Assembly: GCF_002204745.1 (NCBI RefSeq)
Contig: NZ_NIRR01000001.1
Coordinates: forward strand, 372,001-436,000
Direction of reading: 5' to 3'
Length of the DNA: 64,000 bases
From: Hymenobacter amundsenii
GTDB lineage: Bacteria > Bacteroidota > Bacteroidia > Cytophagales > Hymenobacteraceae
Positions 16,262-24,968 of the stretch are shown here, one piece after another. Position numbers and translations under genes: made by a program. How positions within the stretch are numbered: position 1 is the stretch's first letter; each line of letters starts with the position of its first letter. The notes under the pieces were generated by a model that worked only from the letters and a program-made list of their open reading frames with translations, searched no databases and was not told the DNA's origin.

Positions 16262-17854
16262 CTACTCCTCTTCCAGCACCGTGAACTCCAGGGCCAACGG
16301 ATCGAAGGCGGCGAGGAGCTGGTGGATGAAATCGGGGTTGTTGATGAGGATATTGAGCACGTTGTCGGAGCGCTCCTGGAGGTGGCCGCCGGGTAGGAGC
16401 TTGTCGTACAGGTTGCTGAGTTGGGTGTAGGCGGTTTCGTGCTTGGCTTCGGCGGCTTTGCTGAGGCGCTTTTCCAGGTTGCCCAGGATGCCGCTGGCCT
16501 TCTGCTGCTCGGCGGCCACAGCCTTCACCAACGTTGGGTCGAGGCGCTGGGCCAGCGCGGCCACAGCCTCGAAGGCGGCGGCCAGTTGCTGCTGCTCGGC
16601 GTCCAGGTTTACCTCCTCCTGCCCCAGATACGTGCCCACCTGCTTTTTGAGCTCGGCTAGGTCGCGGAAAACATCGGCAGTTTCCAGGCCCAGCTTACGC
16701 ATTTTGCCCGCGTTGGCCTTGCTGATGAACTGGGCCGAATTGCGGGGCAGCAGCACCGGAAACGGCACCCCGTTCTGCTCGAACACCCCCTTGAGTTGGA
16801 ACCAGTAGGCCACCTCGGCCCCGCCCCCGATGTAGCAGAGGTTGGGCAGCAGCAATTCCTGATACAGCGGGCGCAGCACCACATTGGGGCTGAACTGCTC
16901 GGGGTGCTGGCGGGCCAGTTCCAGCAGCTCGGACCGCCCGAGCGTTTTGGCCGCGCCATTCACGGTCAGCGTGACCGAGTCGGCGGCCGCGTCGTATTCC
17001 AGCCGCTCGCGCTGGCCCTCGGCCGTTATAAAGAACAGGTTGAACGGCCGGACGTACACCTGGGGCTTATAGCCAGCTGCTTCCAACTGCTCATCGGCGG
17101 CCTGTACGGCTTGGTAAGAGGCCTGGTCGCGCAGCTCGCTTTCCAGCACCGGAACCAGCGCCTGCTTCAGCGCCGGCACATCGGCATCCAGATTCACCAA
17201 CCCGTACTCTCCGAACAGCCCTTGGGTGAGCCGGTGGGTGGCCTCGGCCAGCGTGGCCGACTGCGCGTAGGCCTCCCGGAATAGGGCCGGCACATCGGCG
17301 GGCAACTGGCCGAGTAATTGTTCCTGGATACCATCCAGCTTCAGCCGGCCCACAGGCCCACCCAAACCGGCGGCATTCCACTCGTATTTCTTGCCAAACA
17401 GGCTGAAATGATTGATTTCGGCGAAGTCGTGATCCTCGGTGGCCAGCCAGTACACCGGCACGAAATCGTACTGCGGGTACACTTCTTTAAGCTGTTGGGC
17501 CAGCTTAATCGCCGTCACGATTTTATAGATGAAGTACAGCGGCCCCGTGAACAGATTGAGCTGGTGGCCGGTGGTCACGGTGAACGTGGTTTCCTTTTCT
17601 AGCAGCGAAATGTTGGCCTGCACAGCCGGGTGCGCCTCGGGCAACCCCGCGTACTGTTGCCGGAGCGCCGCTACCAGTCGCTGCCGCGCCTCGGGCGAGT
17701 AGCTGGCCTGCTTTTCCGAAATCTGCTGCTCAAAAGCGGCCAGCGTCGGGAAGCGGTGATAGAAAGGCTGGAGTACCTCTTTTTGCGCCAGATAATCAGT
17801 AAGCAAAGAGGAAAACGCGCCGGTTTCGGCGTACGAGAGGGTCGTGACGGACAT
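16262..17854 (-). CDS. bshC: Bacillithiol biosynthesis cysteine-adding enzyme BshC
   Basis: A 530-residue protein of standard BshC length. BshC joins cysteine to glucosaminyl-malate, the last step of bacillithiol formation. Family segments are present: VTTGHQLNLFTGPLYFIYKI, PVYWLATEDHDFAEINHF, and the C-terminal coiled coil. I chose ATG 17854 (MSVTTLSYAETGAF) over an upstream start at 17896, because a promoter-like TTACTTTG sequence lies near 17890. bshA and bshB are not in the window. Confidence 0.93.
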   Translation of the reverse strand: MSVTTLSYAETGAFSSLLTDYLAQKEVLQPFYHRFPTLAAFEQQISEKQASYSPEARQRLVAALRQQYAGLPEAHPAVQANISLLEKETTFTVTTGHQLNLFTGPLYFIYKIVTAIKLAQQLKEVYPQYDFVPVYWLATEDHDFAEINHFSLFGKKYEWNAAGLGGPVGRLKLDGIQEQLLGQLPADVPALFREAYAQSATLAEATHRLTQGLFGEYGLVNLDADVPALKQALVPVLESELRDQASYQAVQAADEQLEAAGYKPQVYVRPFNLFFITAEGQRERLEYDAAADSVTLTVNGAAKTLGRSELLELARQHPEQFSPNVVLRPLYQELLLPNLCYIGGGAEVAYWFQLKGVFEQNGVPFPVLLPRNSAQFISKANAGKMRKLGLETADVFRDLAELKKQVGTYLGQEEVNLDAEQQQLAAAFEAVAALAQRLDPTLVKAVAAEQQKASGILGNLEKRLSKAAEAKHETAYTQLSNLYDKLLPGGHLQERSDNVLNILINNPDFIHQLLAAFDPLALEFTVLEEE

Positions 17855-17964
17855 AGGGAATGGGGTAATCCGGCTATAACCGGGCAATGGCTGCAAAGTA
17901 ACTGGGTATTTTTATGTCAGGTGCTCGTTGTTGGTTGTCAGTTACTGGCAAGGCTGTTAAAAGC

Positions 17965-17999
17965 CGAAGCTCCCGGCACCATAGGCACCGGGAGCTTCG
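17965..17999 (-). terminator. Hairpin downstream of rimO
   Basis: CGAAGCTCCCGG (17965-17976) pairs with CCGGGAGCTTCG (17988-17999). It lies 75 bases after the rimO stop and is enclosed by a looser inverted pair built from GTTGTCAG-type sequence at about 17915-17948 and 18036-18064. Confidence 0.55.
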
Positions 18000-18073
18000 A
18001 TAGAAGCCGTCGCAAATTATCCCGTCAACGAAACATCCTGACAACTGACAACCAGCACCTGACAACTAAAAAC

Positions 18074-19387
18074 CTACACCAGCTTGCCGTACAAATCGAA
18101 GTCGGAGGCCTCGGTAATTTCCACCTGGGCGAAGTCGCCGAGGCGCACGTAGGTGTCGGCGGTGGCCGGAACCAGCACCTCATTGTCCACTTCGGGCGAG
18201 TCGAACTCGGTGCGGCCCACGAAGTAGCCGCTTTCCTTGCGGTCGAAGAGCACCTTATAGGTCTGGCCAATTTTGGCCTCGTTAAGCTCCATCGAAATGC
18301 CCTGCTGGAGCTCCATAATCTGGTCGGCCCGGTCCTGCTTCACTTCGGCGGGCACGCTGTCTTCCAGACTGAAGGAGTGGGTATTGTCCTCGTGCGAGTA
18401 GTTGAAAATACCCAAGCGGTCGAAGCGGGTTTCCTCCACGAAATCATACAACTCCTCGAAATCCTGCTGGTTTTCGCCGGGGTGGCCGGCAATGAGGGTG
18501 GTACGCAGGGCAATGTCGGGCACGCGCTGGCGGATGGTGTCCACGAGCTCGATGGTGCGTCGCTTGCTGATGCCCCGGCGCATAGTCTTGAGCATGTTAT
18601 CCGAAATATGCTGCAAGGGCATATCCAGGTACTTACAAATGTTGCTGCGCTCGTTCATCACGTCCAGCGCATCGAGCGGGAACTGCGAGGGGTAGGCGTA
18701 CTGCATCCGGATCCAGTCGATGCCGTTCACATCGGAGAGGTGACGCAGCAGGTCGGCCAGCTTCCGCTCGCCGTAGTGTTGCAGGCCGTAGTAGGTAAGG
18801 TCCTGGGCAATGAGGATGAGTTCCTTAGTGCCCTGGCTGGCCAGCCGGTTGGCTTCCTTCACCAGGTCCTCAATGGGGCGGTCCATGTGCTTGCCGCGCA
18901 TGAGCGGAATGGCGCAGAACGAGCAGGGGCGGTTACAGCCCTCAGCAATCTTGAAGTAGGCGTAGTGCGAAGGCGTGGTCAAGAGCCGCTCCCCCACCAG
19001 CTCGTGCTTGTAGTCGGCCTCCAGGGTCTTGAGCAGCTGGGGCAGCTCCAGAGTGCCGAAGTAGGCGTCCACCTGCGGAATTTCGGCCTCCAGATCATCC
19101 TTATAGCGCTGGGAGAGGCAGCCCGTCACGTAGAGCTTCTCCAGCTTGCCGGCCACCTTCTCGTCGGCGTAGCGCAGGATGGTATCGATGCTTTCCTGCT
19201 TGGCGTTGTCGATAAAACCGCAGGTGTTGATGATGACGATGTTGGCGTCGCTCTGCTCGGCTTCGTGGGTAACGTCGAACTCGTTGGCCCGGAGCTGACC
19301 CATGAGCACCTCCGAGTCCACGATGTTCTTGGAGCAACCGAGGGTAATGACGTTGACTTTATTGGCCTGCTGGCTTCTTACTTTCAT
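18074..19387 (-). CDS. rimO: Ribosomal protein S12 methylthiotransferase RimO
   Basis: A 437-residue radical-SAM enzyme that methylthiolates an Asp of ribosomal protein S12. The N-terminal UPF0004 domain has its cluster cysteines in TLGCSKN, INTCGF and VTGCLSQ. The radical-SAM motif is GCNRPCSFC, and the C-terminal TRAM domain ends with LYGKLV. The start is ATG 19387; the longer open frame upstream has no family match. It follows ftsY in the usual Bacteroidota order but is separated from it by a long inverted repeat and has its own promoter box. Confidence 0.95.
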   Translation of the reverse strand: MKVRSQQANKVNVITLGCSKNIVDSEVLMGQLRANEFDVTHEAEQSDANIVIINTCGFIDNAKQESIDTILRYADEKVAGKLEKLYVTGCLSQRYKDDLEAEIPQVDAYFGTLELPQLLKTLEADYKHELVGERLLTTPSHYAYFKIAEGCNRPCSFCAIPLMRGKHMDRPIEDLVKEANRLASQGTKELILIAQDLTYYGLQHYGERKLADLLRHLSDVNGIDWIRMQYAYPSQFPLDALDVMNERSNICKYLDMPLQHISDNMLKTMRRGISKRRTIELVDTIRQRVPDIALRTTLIAGHPGENQQDFEELYDFVEETRFDRLGIFNYSHEDNTHSFSLEDSVPAEVKQDRADQIMELQQGISMELNEAKIGQTYKVLFDRKESGYFVGRTEFDSPEVDNEVLVPATADTYVRLGDFAQVEITEASDFDLYGKLV

Positions 19388-19471
19388 GCTGGGGATGGTA
19401 GGCGGGCGGCCGGGCAATTCTTTCTGAGTGAGAAACTTGCCCGCGTCTGGCCCGCGGCGAAATTCGGACCG

Positions 19472-19479
19472 CAAAGGTA
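19472..19479 (-). promoter_or_regulatory. -7 promoter box of rimO
   Basis: TACCTTTG on the minus strand matches TAnnTTTG and lies 84 bases upstream of the rimO ATG. Confidence 0.5.
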
Positions 19480-19550
19480 CGCACTGGGCAACGCCTTTTC
19501 CTAAGTGGATGGTTTCTTTGTGCGGAAGCAGTACCGACGGGCAGCAACAA

Positions 19551-19666
19551 AAACGCCTGTCATCCTGAGCGCAGCGAAGGACCTTATTACGTTAGAACGA
19601 CAATCGAAACAACGACTCGTGCTGACGTGATAAGGTCCTTCGCTGTGCTCAGGATGACAGGCGTTT
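19551..19666. repeat. 40-base inverted repeat with GTCATCCTGAGC core
   Basis: The arms 19551-19590 and 19627-19666 pair with two mismatches, and pairing continues more loosely inward. The arm contains GTCATCCTGAGCGCAGCG and GAAGGACCTTAT, the same words as the repeat at 42349-42456. It lies between ftsY and rimO and would separate their transcription. Confidence 0.88.
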
Positions 19667-19676
19667 CTTATAACAA

Positions 19677-20654
19677 CTACTTCTTAAACAGCGAATTAAC
19701 GAACGTGGTCCGATCGAAGAGCTGCAAGTCGGTCATCTTCTCACCCACCCCGATGTAGCGTACCGGCACCTGAAGCTGGTCGGAGATGCCGATAACCACG
19801 CCGCCCTTGGCTGTGCCGTCGAGCTTGGTAATAGCCAGCGCCGATACTTCGGTGGCTTTGGTAAATTCCTTGGCCTGCAAAAAAGCGTTCTGGCCGGTGC
19901 TGCCATCGAGCACCAGCAGCACCTCGTGAGGGGCATCGGGAATCACCTTCTGCATCACGCGCTTGATTTTGCTCAACTCGTTCATCAGGTTCACCTTGTT
20001 GTGCAGACGGCCGGCGGTGTCGATAATCACCACGTCGGCGCCCATTTCCACGCCTTTCTGCACCGCATCGAAGGCTACGGCGGCCGGGTCGGTGTTCATG
20101 CCGTGCGAGATGACGGGTACGCCCACCCGCTCGCCCCAGATGATGAGCTGGTCCACAGCCGCGGCCCGGAACGTGTCGGCCGCGCCCAGCACCACCTTTT
20201 TACCCGCGCTATGAAAGCGGTGGGCCAGCTTGCCGATGGTGGTGGTTTTGCCCACCCCATTCACGCCCACCACCATAATCACGAAGGGCGAGCCGGGGCT
20301 ATCAGGCCGGTCGAGGATGGCGCGCGAGCCGGTAGCACTACTGTTGGCGTCGAGCAAGGCCACGATTTCCTCGCGCAGGATGCGGTCGAGGTCGCCAGTG
20401 CTCACGTACTTGTCGCGGGCCACGCGCTTTTCAATGCGCTCAATCACCTTTACCGTCGTATCGATGCCTACATCGGCGTGCACGAGCAGGGTTTCGAGGT
20501 CGTCGAGCACAGCTTCGTCCACCGTATTACGGCCGGCCACGGCCTTGCTGAGTTGGTCGAAGAAGCTGGTTTTCGTCTTCTGCAACCCCTCATCGAGGGC
20601 CTGCTGCTGCTGCTGGCTTTCCTTGTCCTTCTTGAAAAAATCGAAGAGGCCCAT
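19677..20654 (-). CDS. ftsY: Signal recognition particle receptor FtsY
   Basis: A 325-residue SRP GTPase that docks ribosome-SRP complexes at the membrane. The short acidic/Gln-rich N-terminal region is followed by the NG domain: P-loop GVNGVGKTT (130-138), DTFRAAA, DTAGRLHN, TKLDGTAKGG and the closing GVGEKMTDLQLFD. The length is typical of FtsY without a long A domain. It sits in the rpmG-DUF4295-ftsY-rimO order, but inverted repeats on both sides interrupt the operon. Confidence 0.97.
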   Translation of the reverse strand: MGLFDFFKKDKESQQQQQALDEGLQKTKTSFFDQLSKAVAGRNTVDEAVLDDLETLLVHADVGIDTTVKVIERIEKRVARDKYVSTGDLDRILREEIVALLDANSSATGSRAILDRPDSPGSPFVIMVVGVNGVGKTTTIGKLAHRFHSAGKKVVLGAADTFRAAAVDQLIIWGERVGVPVISHGMNTDPAAVAFDAVQKGVEMGADVVIIDTAGRLHNKVNLMNELSKIKRVMQKVIPDAPHEVLLVLDGSTGQNAFLQAKEFTKATEVSALAITKLDGTAKGGVVIGISDQLQVPVRYIGVGEKMTDLQLFDRTTFVNSLFKK

Positions 20655-20703
20655 GCGGGGTTGGGGTCTGAGTTGGTGGGGGTCCGGGGGACTGAGTTAA
20701 CAA

Positions 20704-20809
20704 AGAACGTCATTCTGAGCGGAGCGAAGGATTTCGCGTGCCACAGTAGCCCTGACGCCAGGGCTACTGTGGCACGCGAAATCCTTCGCTCCGCTCAGAA
20801 TGACGTTCT
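20704..20809. repeat. Perfect 51-base inverted repeat with 4-base loop
   Basis: The arms 20704-20754 and 20759-20809 are exact complements with loop ACGC. The outer part reads CGTCATTCTGAGCGGAGCG and then AAGGATTTCGCG, belonging to the same family as the repeats at 19551 and 42349. It lies between DUF4295 and ftsY, which are transcribed in the same direction. Confidence 0.95.
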
Positions 20810-20835
20810 GATTTTTCGCGCTGTAACTACAACGC

Positions 20836-20865
20836 AAAAAAGTCCCACGCTGGCGGGACTTCTTT
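20836..20865 (-). terminator. Intrinsic terminator after rpmG-DUF4295
   Basis: Read on the minus strand, GTCCC pairs with GGGAC and is followed by TTTTTT. It lies about 30 bases after the DUF4295 stop, so ftsY probably needs its own promoter. Confidence 0.75.
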
Positions 20866-20897
20866 ACTTCAAATCAGGTAGCCACATGGGCGCCGGA

Positions 20898-21059
20898 TTA
20901 CTTAACGCCGCTGGTAATGTACTCCTGTACTTTATCTACAGGAACCATTTCCTCGCGGAAAGTGTAAGCACCGGTTTTCTCCGAACGGACGGCGCGAATT
21001 ACCTTCGCCCAGTCTTTGCCGGTAGCGGTCTTCAGGGTTGCTACTACTTTCTTAGCCAT
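20898..21059 (-). CDS. DUF4295 small ribosome-associated family protein
   Basis: A 53-residue basic protein beginning MAKKVVATLKTATGKDWAKV and ending EYITSGVK, matching DUF4295, a Bacteroidota-specific family nearly always encoded next to rpmG. Its size, charge and position suggest a ribosomal protein or ribosome-associated factor; this is inferred from context. It starts nine bases downstream of the rpmG stop, so the two are co-transcribed. Confidence 0.9.
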   Translation of the reverse strand: MAKKVVATLKTATGKDWAKVIRAVRSEKTGAYTFREEMVPVDKVQEYITSGVK

Positions 21060-21067
21060 GACGCAGG

Positions 21068-21250
21068 TTACTTAATTTCCTTGTGAACGGTCATCTTACG
21101 CAGCACATTGTTGAATTTCTTCAACTCAATACGCTCAGGCGTGTTCTTACGGTTCTTGGTGGTGATGTAGCGCGAGGTGCCCGGCTGCCCCGAGTTCTTA
21201 TGCTCAGTGCATTCAAGGATTACCTGCACCCGGTTGCCTTTCTTAGCCAT
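21068..21250 (-). CDS. rpmG: 50S ribosomal protein L33
   Basis: A 60-residue L33 ([18 protein letters not shown], then [21 protein letters not shown]). It carries only one Cys, so it is the zinc-free form. It leads a short operon with DUF4295. In other Bacteroidota rpmB directly precedes it, but here a 1.6 kb peptidase gene lies between. Confidence 0.96.
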   Translation of the reverse strand: MAKKGNRVQVILECTEHKNSGQPGTSRYITTKNRKNTPERIELKKFNNVLRKMTVHKEIK

Positions 21251-21278
21251 CTCGACGGGGTTTTTGGATTAAGGACTG

Positions 21279-21286
21279 CAAAGGTA
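21279..21286 (-). promoter_or_regulatory. -7 promoter box of rpmG-DUF4295
   Basis: TACCTTTG on the minus strand, an exact TAnnTTTG match, 28 bases before the rpmG ATG. Confidence 0.55.
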
Positions 21287-21433
21287 CAAGGGAATTCGGC
21301 AATGCCAAACAGAAATGCAGATTGTTATTAGTTGTTAGTGCCTAAAGACGAGGAAGAATGGTCGTTGCTGGCAATGAAAACAGTCATTCTGGGCACAGGC
21401 AGCACTCTGGCTAACGCTCTTCTGGCCAATGGC

Positions 21434-23077
21434 TCATTTCAGTTCCGGCAGTTTAAACCCCTCCAGAGCGCTAGGCTGGGCCATCAGGGCCTCTATTTCG
21501 GCCACGGTGCGGGGGGCTTCCCTGGAAAGATTCTCGTAGCCTTGGCCGGTGATGAGCACATCGTCTTCGATGCGGACGCCGATATTCCACCATTTTTTAT
21601 CGCAGGGGCTGCCCTGGGGAATGTAGATGCCGGGCTCGACGGTGATGACGTTACCGGCCAGAAGCGGGCCGTAGCCGCCCCGGTCGTGCACATCGAGGCC
21701 CAGGTGGTGGCTGGTACCGTGCGGGAAATAGCGGCGCATTTCCTCGTCTTTGGTAATGATGCCGAGCTGGCGCAGGCCGGCGGCAATAACTTTCTGGGCT
21801 GCCTGACCGGGGGCCTGAAAATCGGCTCCTGGCCGGCAAGCCGCAAATCCGGCCTCCTGGGCCGCGAGCACCAGTTCATAAATCTGGCGCTGGGCAGGGC
21901 TGAACTTGCCACTCGGCGGAATGGTCCGCGTGACGTCGGCGGAGTAGCCCCGGTACTCCGCCCCACAATCCATAAGTACTAAATCGTTGCCGACCTGGGG
22001 CTTATTATTGGTTTCGTAGTGCAGGATGCAGCCGTTAGCCCCGGCCCCCACAATGCTGGGGTAGCCCTCGAACTCGGCGCCGTACTTGCGGTACACGAAC
22101 TCGTGCAGGCCCTGCATTTCCCGCTCGCCCATGCCCGGATGAGCGGCCTTCATCACCTCCTGCTGGCCCACGGCACTAATGCGGACGGCCCGGCGTAGCA
22201 ATGCCACTTCCTCAGGCGTTTTCACGCCCCGCAGCTGGTCGAGGGCGGCATCGAGGGCCAGGCCCCCATCATAGCGCCCAGCCAACTGCGCCACGGTAGC
22301 TTTGCGTTGGGCGGAGGTAGTGGCAGCCAGGTACTGCTGTACCTGGGCATCCTGGGCTACGGCGGGGCTTTGCCGGACGGCGTTGCGCAGGTAGCCGAGT
22401 ACCTGGTATTCGTTGGTGGCTCCGTACTGTTGCAGCATCTGCCGGGCCTGGGCCAGGGCCGGGGCATCAGGCGGCGGCAGGGCAGCCTGGCGGCGGAAGG
22501 TGGCCACCAGGTCGTAGAGGTCGGCCGAATCGCGGGGGGCATCGCGCACGTCGGTAGGCAGGGGCAGGTAGGCCAGCTGGGCGAAGTCGGCCCATCGGAT
22601 GCCGGCCCGGGCGAAGTCGCGGTTGTCGGCCGTGAACTGCAGTTGCAGCTCCCGTTTCGCACCTTCGGCTCCGAGGCGGCGGCCGGTCCACTGCTCGCGG
22701 GCGGGGTCGCGGGGCTGCACGAACAGGGCTTCCGTGACGCCAGACTGGCCACTTATCGTCTGGGGCTCTTTGAAAAGCACCAGCACTGCCTCGGGCTCCT
22801 CGTAGCCGGTGAGGTAATAGAAATCGGGATTCTGGTGGTAGATGTAGTCTACGTCGTTGGCGCGGTTGCGCACGGGGGCAGCAAATAGCACGGCCACCGA
22901 CCGGGCCGGCAGCGCCTGCCGCAATAGCTCGCGCCGCTGCTTATGAAAGGCCGGACTCAGTGCATCAGGGGGCCGGGCGGGGCCGGGAGCTACCGTTTGG
23001 GCGGTGGCCGGCAGGCTCAAGGCCAGCAGAATAGCAGCCCCAATCGGCCGCAACGAAAAACGCAGAAACTGAAACAT
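21434..23077 (-). CDS. Exported Xaa-Pro aminopeptidase (M24)
   Basis: A 547-residue metallopeptidase that removes N-terminal residues preceding proline. A signal peptide (GAAILLALSLPATAQ) precedes an AMP_N-type N-terminal domain (FYYLTGYEEPEAVLVLF) and the pita-bread catalytic domain with the metal ligands in LVLMDCGAEYRGYSADVTRTI (two Asp), HGTSHHLGLDVHD (His), VEPGIYI (Glu) and RIEDDVLIT (Glu). The signal peptide points to the periplasm, unlike cytoplasmic PepP. Its position between rpmB and rpmG is unusual. Confidence 0.92.
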   Translation of the reverse strand: MFQFLRFSLRPIGAAILLALSLPATAQTVAPGPARPPDALSPAFHKQRRELLRQALPARSVAVLFAAPVRNRANDVDYIYHQNPDFYYLTGYEEPEAVLVLFKEPQTISGQSGVTEALFVQPRDPAREQWTGRRLGAEGAKRELQLQFTADNRDFARAGIRWADFAQLAYLPLPTDVRDAPRDSADLYDLVATFRRQAALPPPDAPALAQARQMLQQYGATNEYQVLGYLRNAVRQSPAVAQDAQVQQYLAATTSAQRKATVAQLAGRYDGGLALDAALDQLRGVKTPEEVALLRRAVRISAVGQQEVMKAAHPGMGEREMQGLHEFVYRKYGAEFEGYPSIVGAGANGCILHYETNNKPQVGNDLVLMDCGAEYRGYSADVTRTIPPSGKFSPAQRQIYELVLAAQEAGFAACRPGADFQAPGQAAQKVIAAGLRQLGIITKDEEMRRYFPHGTSHHLGLDVHDRGGYGPLLAGNVITVEPGIYIPQGSPCDKKWWNIGVRIEDDVLITGQGYENLSREAPRTVAEIEALMAQPSALEGFKLPELK

Positions 23078-23178
23078 AGCGCAGCAAAGACGGCACCCGG
23101 GTCCGCCCCGTTGCGCCCCTAATCAGAAGCAAGGTACGATTGATTCCGACCCGCCAAAGCACTACCCGTGACAACACA

Positions 23179-23235
23179 AAGCTTCCGCGGCGCAGCTCAC
23201 CTAAAAAATCAGGTGATGCCGCGGCGCGGAAGCTT
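23179..23235 (-). terminator. Imperfect hairpin after rpmB
   Basis: AAGCTTCCGCG near 23179 pairs with CGCGGAAGCTT ending at 23235, and TCACCT pairs with AGGTGA near the A-rich loop; the middle is imperfect. It falls between rpmB and the peptidase gene and probably ends the rpmB transcript. Confidence 0.5.
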
Positions 23236-23278
23236 CGCGAAGAAAAATCGAATTGGTTTCTCTTGGGAGAAGAGAAAT

Positions 23279-23518
23279 CTAGTAAACGATGAAGCCCTGC
23301 TCCTTCGCCTTCTTGAGGACGGCCATGATGCCGTTCTTGTTGATGGTGCGGATGGTGCTGGTGGCTACTTTGAGGGTAACCCAAGCATCCTGCTCGGGGA
23401 TGTAGAAGCGCTTCTTCTGCAGGTTCGGGTAGAACTTGCGCTTGGTTTTGTTGTTGGCGTGCGAAACGTTGTTGCCTACGCGGGTACGCTTGCCGGTCAG
23501 ATCACAAACTCGGGCCAT
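23279..23518 (-). CDS. rpmB: 50S ribosomal protein L28
   Basis: A 79-residue L28 with the usual start [24 protein letters not shown] and a standard C-terminus. It is a single-gene unit here, bounded by a hairpin downstream and by a GATCTTTG box about 35 bases upstream that resembles the TAnnTTTG promoters. Confidence 0.96.
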   Translation of the reverse strand: MARVCDLTGKRTRVGNNVSHANNKTKRKFYPNLQKKRFYIPEQDAWVTLKVATSTIRTINKNGIMAVLKKAKEQGFIVY

Positions 23519-23615
23519 GATATCAGGAACTTAGTGGTTTCAATTCGGAAAAACAGGGCCGCAAAGATCGGAATAATCCGGCAGGAACAAAACCCATTGG
23601 TTGAAAAATAGCGGG

Positions 23616-23816
23616 TTAGCGCTTAAAATCACCCTTCGAACCCGGTTTCTGGCTCTTTCCCGCCTGCCAGGGGCAGTGCCGACAGCCATTGCCGCAGCAA
23701 AAACCCCGACGCTGGTGGTACTGCTCGGTGAACACCATATAGCCCTCGGGCGTGAGGTAATAGTCGCCGGATTGCAGGGGTCGGGCCAGAAAAGCCGCCA
23801 GGCGGGCCGCGCTCAT
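23616..23816 (-). CDS. DUF5522 Cys-rich small protein
   Basis: A 66-residue protein whose start is fixed by an ATGA overlap with the RidA stop. The core GDYYLTPEGYMVFTEQYHQRRG leads into CCGNGCRHCPW, four cysteines that look like a metal-binding site. DUF5522 proteins are widespread in Bacteroidota and of unknown function. Translational coupling to RidA suggests joint expression, but a shared role is only inferred. Confidence 0.82.
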   Translation of the reverse strand: MSAARLAAFLARPLQSGDYYLTPEGYMVFTEQYHQRRGFCCGNGCRHCPWQAGKSQKPGSKGDFKR

Positions 23817-24199
23817 CGGGCGGCGGGCATCACCGCTACGCACTCAATTTCAACCAGCGCGTCCAGCGGCAGCCGCGACACCTCCACGGTGCTGCGAGCC
23901 GGGCGGTGCTCCCCGAACTGAGCAGCGTACACGGCATTCATGCGGGAGAAATCAGCGAAATTTTTCAGAAAAACGGTGGTCTTCACGATGTCGGCTAAGC
24001 TCAGGCTGCGGGCCGAAAGTACCGTACGAAGGTTATCGAGCACTTGGCGGGTCTGGTCTTCAATGGTCAGTGCCTCCACCTGGCCCGAGGCCGGCACGAT
24101 GGGCGTTTGGCCCGAGCAGAACACGAAACCGTTGGCCTCGATGGCCTGGGCGTAAGGCCCCACCGCTGCGGGAGCCGCCGGATGATGAATGATTTGCAT
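23813..24199 (-). CDS. RidA family enamine/imine deaminase
   Basis: A 128-residue YjgF/RidA protein that hydrolyses reactive 2-aminoacrylate-type enamines to protect PLP enzymes. Signature segments are GPYAQAI near the N-terminus and RPARSTVEVSRLPLDALVEIE, with the substrate-carboxylate-binding Arg and the Glu. The start follows a TACCTTTA box by four bases. It overlaps the downstream DUF5522 gene. Confidence 0.92.
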   Translation of the reverse strand: MQIIHHPAAPAAVGPYAQAIEANGFVFCSGQTPIVPASGQVEALTIEDQTRQVLDNLRTVLSARSLSLADIVKTTVFLKNFADFSRMNAVYAAQFGEHRPARSTVEVSRLPLDALVEIECVAVMPAAR

Positions 24200-24203
24200 A
24201 GGC

Positions 24204-24211
24204 TAAAGGTA
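24204..24211 (-). promoter_or_regulatory. -7 promoter box of ridA, suggesting a leaderless transcript
   Basis: TACCTTTA on the minus strand ends four bases before the RidA ATG at 24199. Confidence 0.5.
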
Positions 24212-24416
24212 CGGTCGGCCGCCGTATTCTGCCTGGGCTGGGCAGCGCCGCCTGGTTTCGCCCTAACCCGGTCAGTTTGGTTTTACGGTCAGGGGCCAGG
24301 TGCCCGGCGAAAAGCGGCCAGGCGCGCGGTAAAGGCCGCAAACCTAAATCCGCCCCGGCTTGTATCTTAGCAATGGCGGTTCAGGACCCCGAACCGCCAT
24401 TGCTTCTGCTGGTACT

Positions 24417-24878
24417 ATGCGTAATTTCTGGTCTGTACTTCTGTTGGTTTTGCTGCCGCTGGCCACCCGTGCCCAGGCCACCGAAGGCCCGGAGTTGGCG
24501 CGCTTGGTGCGGCAAGTGCATCTGGCGGCCGGGCAGGAACTGCCGGCCCCGCTGCTACGCGAGGCCCACCGCAGCCTGGGCACTGCCCGCCGGGCCTTTA
24601 ACCAAGCGCCGGGCAGCGTTTATCTGCTGGCCCGGGTGCTCAACGATTCGGCTACGCCCGAGCTGGTGGTAGTGGCCGTGGAAGCCTGGCAGGGCCCAAC
24701 CTTGCGGGGCCGCATTGTGCGCACCGAAGCCGGCCGCACCGCCGCCACGGCCCCGGTCGAATTCGCCGAGGCCGCCGTGCAGGACTGGCTGCTGCTATAC
24801 CCCGATGGCCGCGAGGAGGGCAACCGTCTGGGCCGGTTCTGGGATCTGGAAGAACGGCTAGCCAACCGCGGCGAGTAA
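24417..24878 (+). CDS. Secreted DUF2314-like protein (copy 1)
   Basis: The start at ATG 24417 gives a signal peptide (MRNFWSVLLLVLLPLATRAQ). The 153-residue product has the DUF2314 plan: a helix with repeated basic residues (LLREAHRSLGTARRAF), a beta strand on substrate use, the central EAWQGPTLRGRI, and the closing WLLLYPDGREEGNRLGRF. It is a diverged paralogue of the next gene, 90 bases downstream. A TATCTTAG box lies at 24363-24370. The function of DUF2314 is unknown. Confidence 0.7.
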   Translation: MRNFWSVLLLVLLPLATRAQATEGPELARLVRQVHLAAGQELPAPLLREAHRSLGTARRAFNQAPGSVYLLARVLNDSATPELVVVAVEAWQGPTLRGRIVRTEAGRTAATAPVEFAEAAVQDWLLLYPDGREEGNRLGRFWDLEERLANRGE

Positions 24879-24968
24879 GCGGCCCCACGCCACCGGAGTT
24901 GCAGATTTGCCACAACCGCCCGAATGCGTAAGTTGGGCCACTATTTCTCCCTTTCTCCTATCTTCTCC

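Noticed and set aside
17630..19504. A very long open frame on the plus strand across bshC and rimO
   Set aside because: It is antisense to two well-supported genes; high GC content makes long antisense frames common here, and the product has no recognisable domain.
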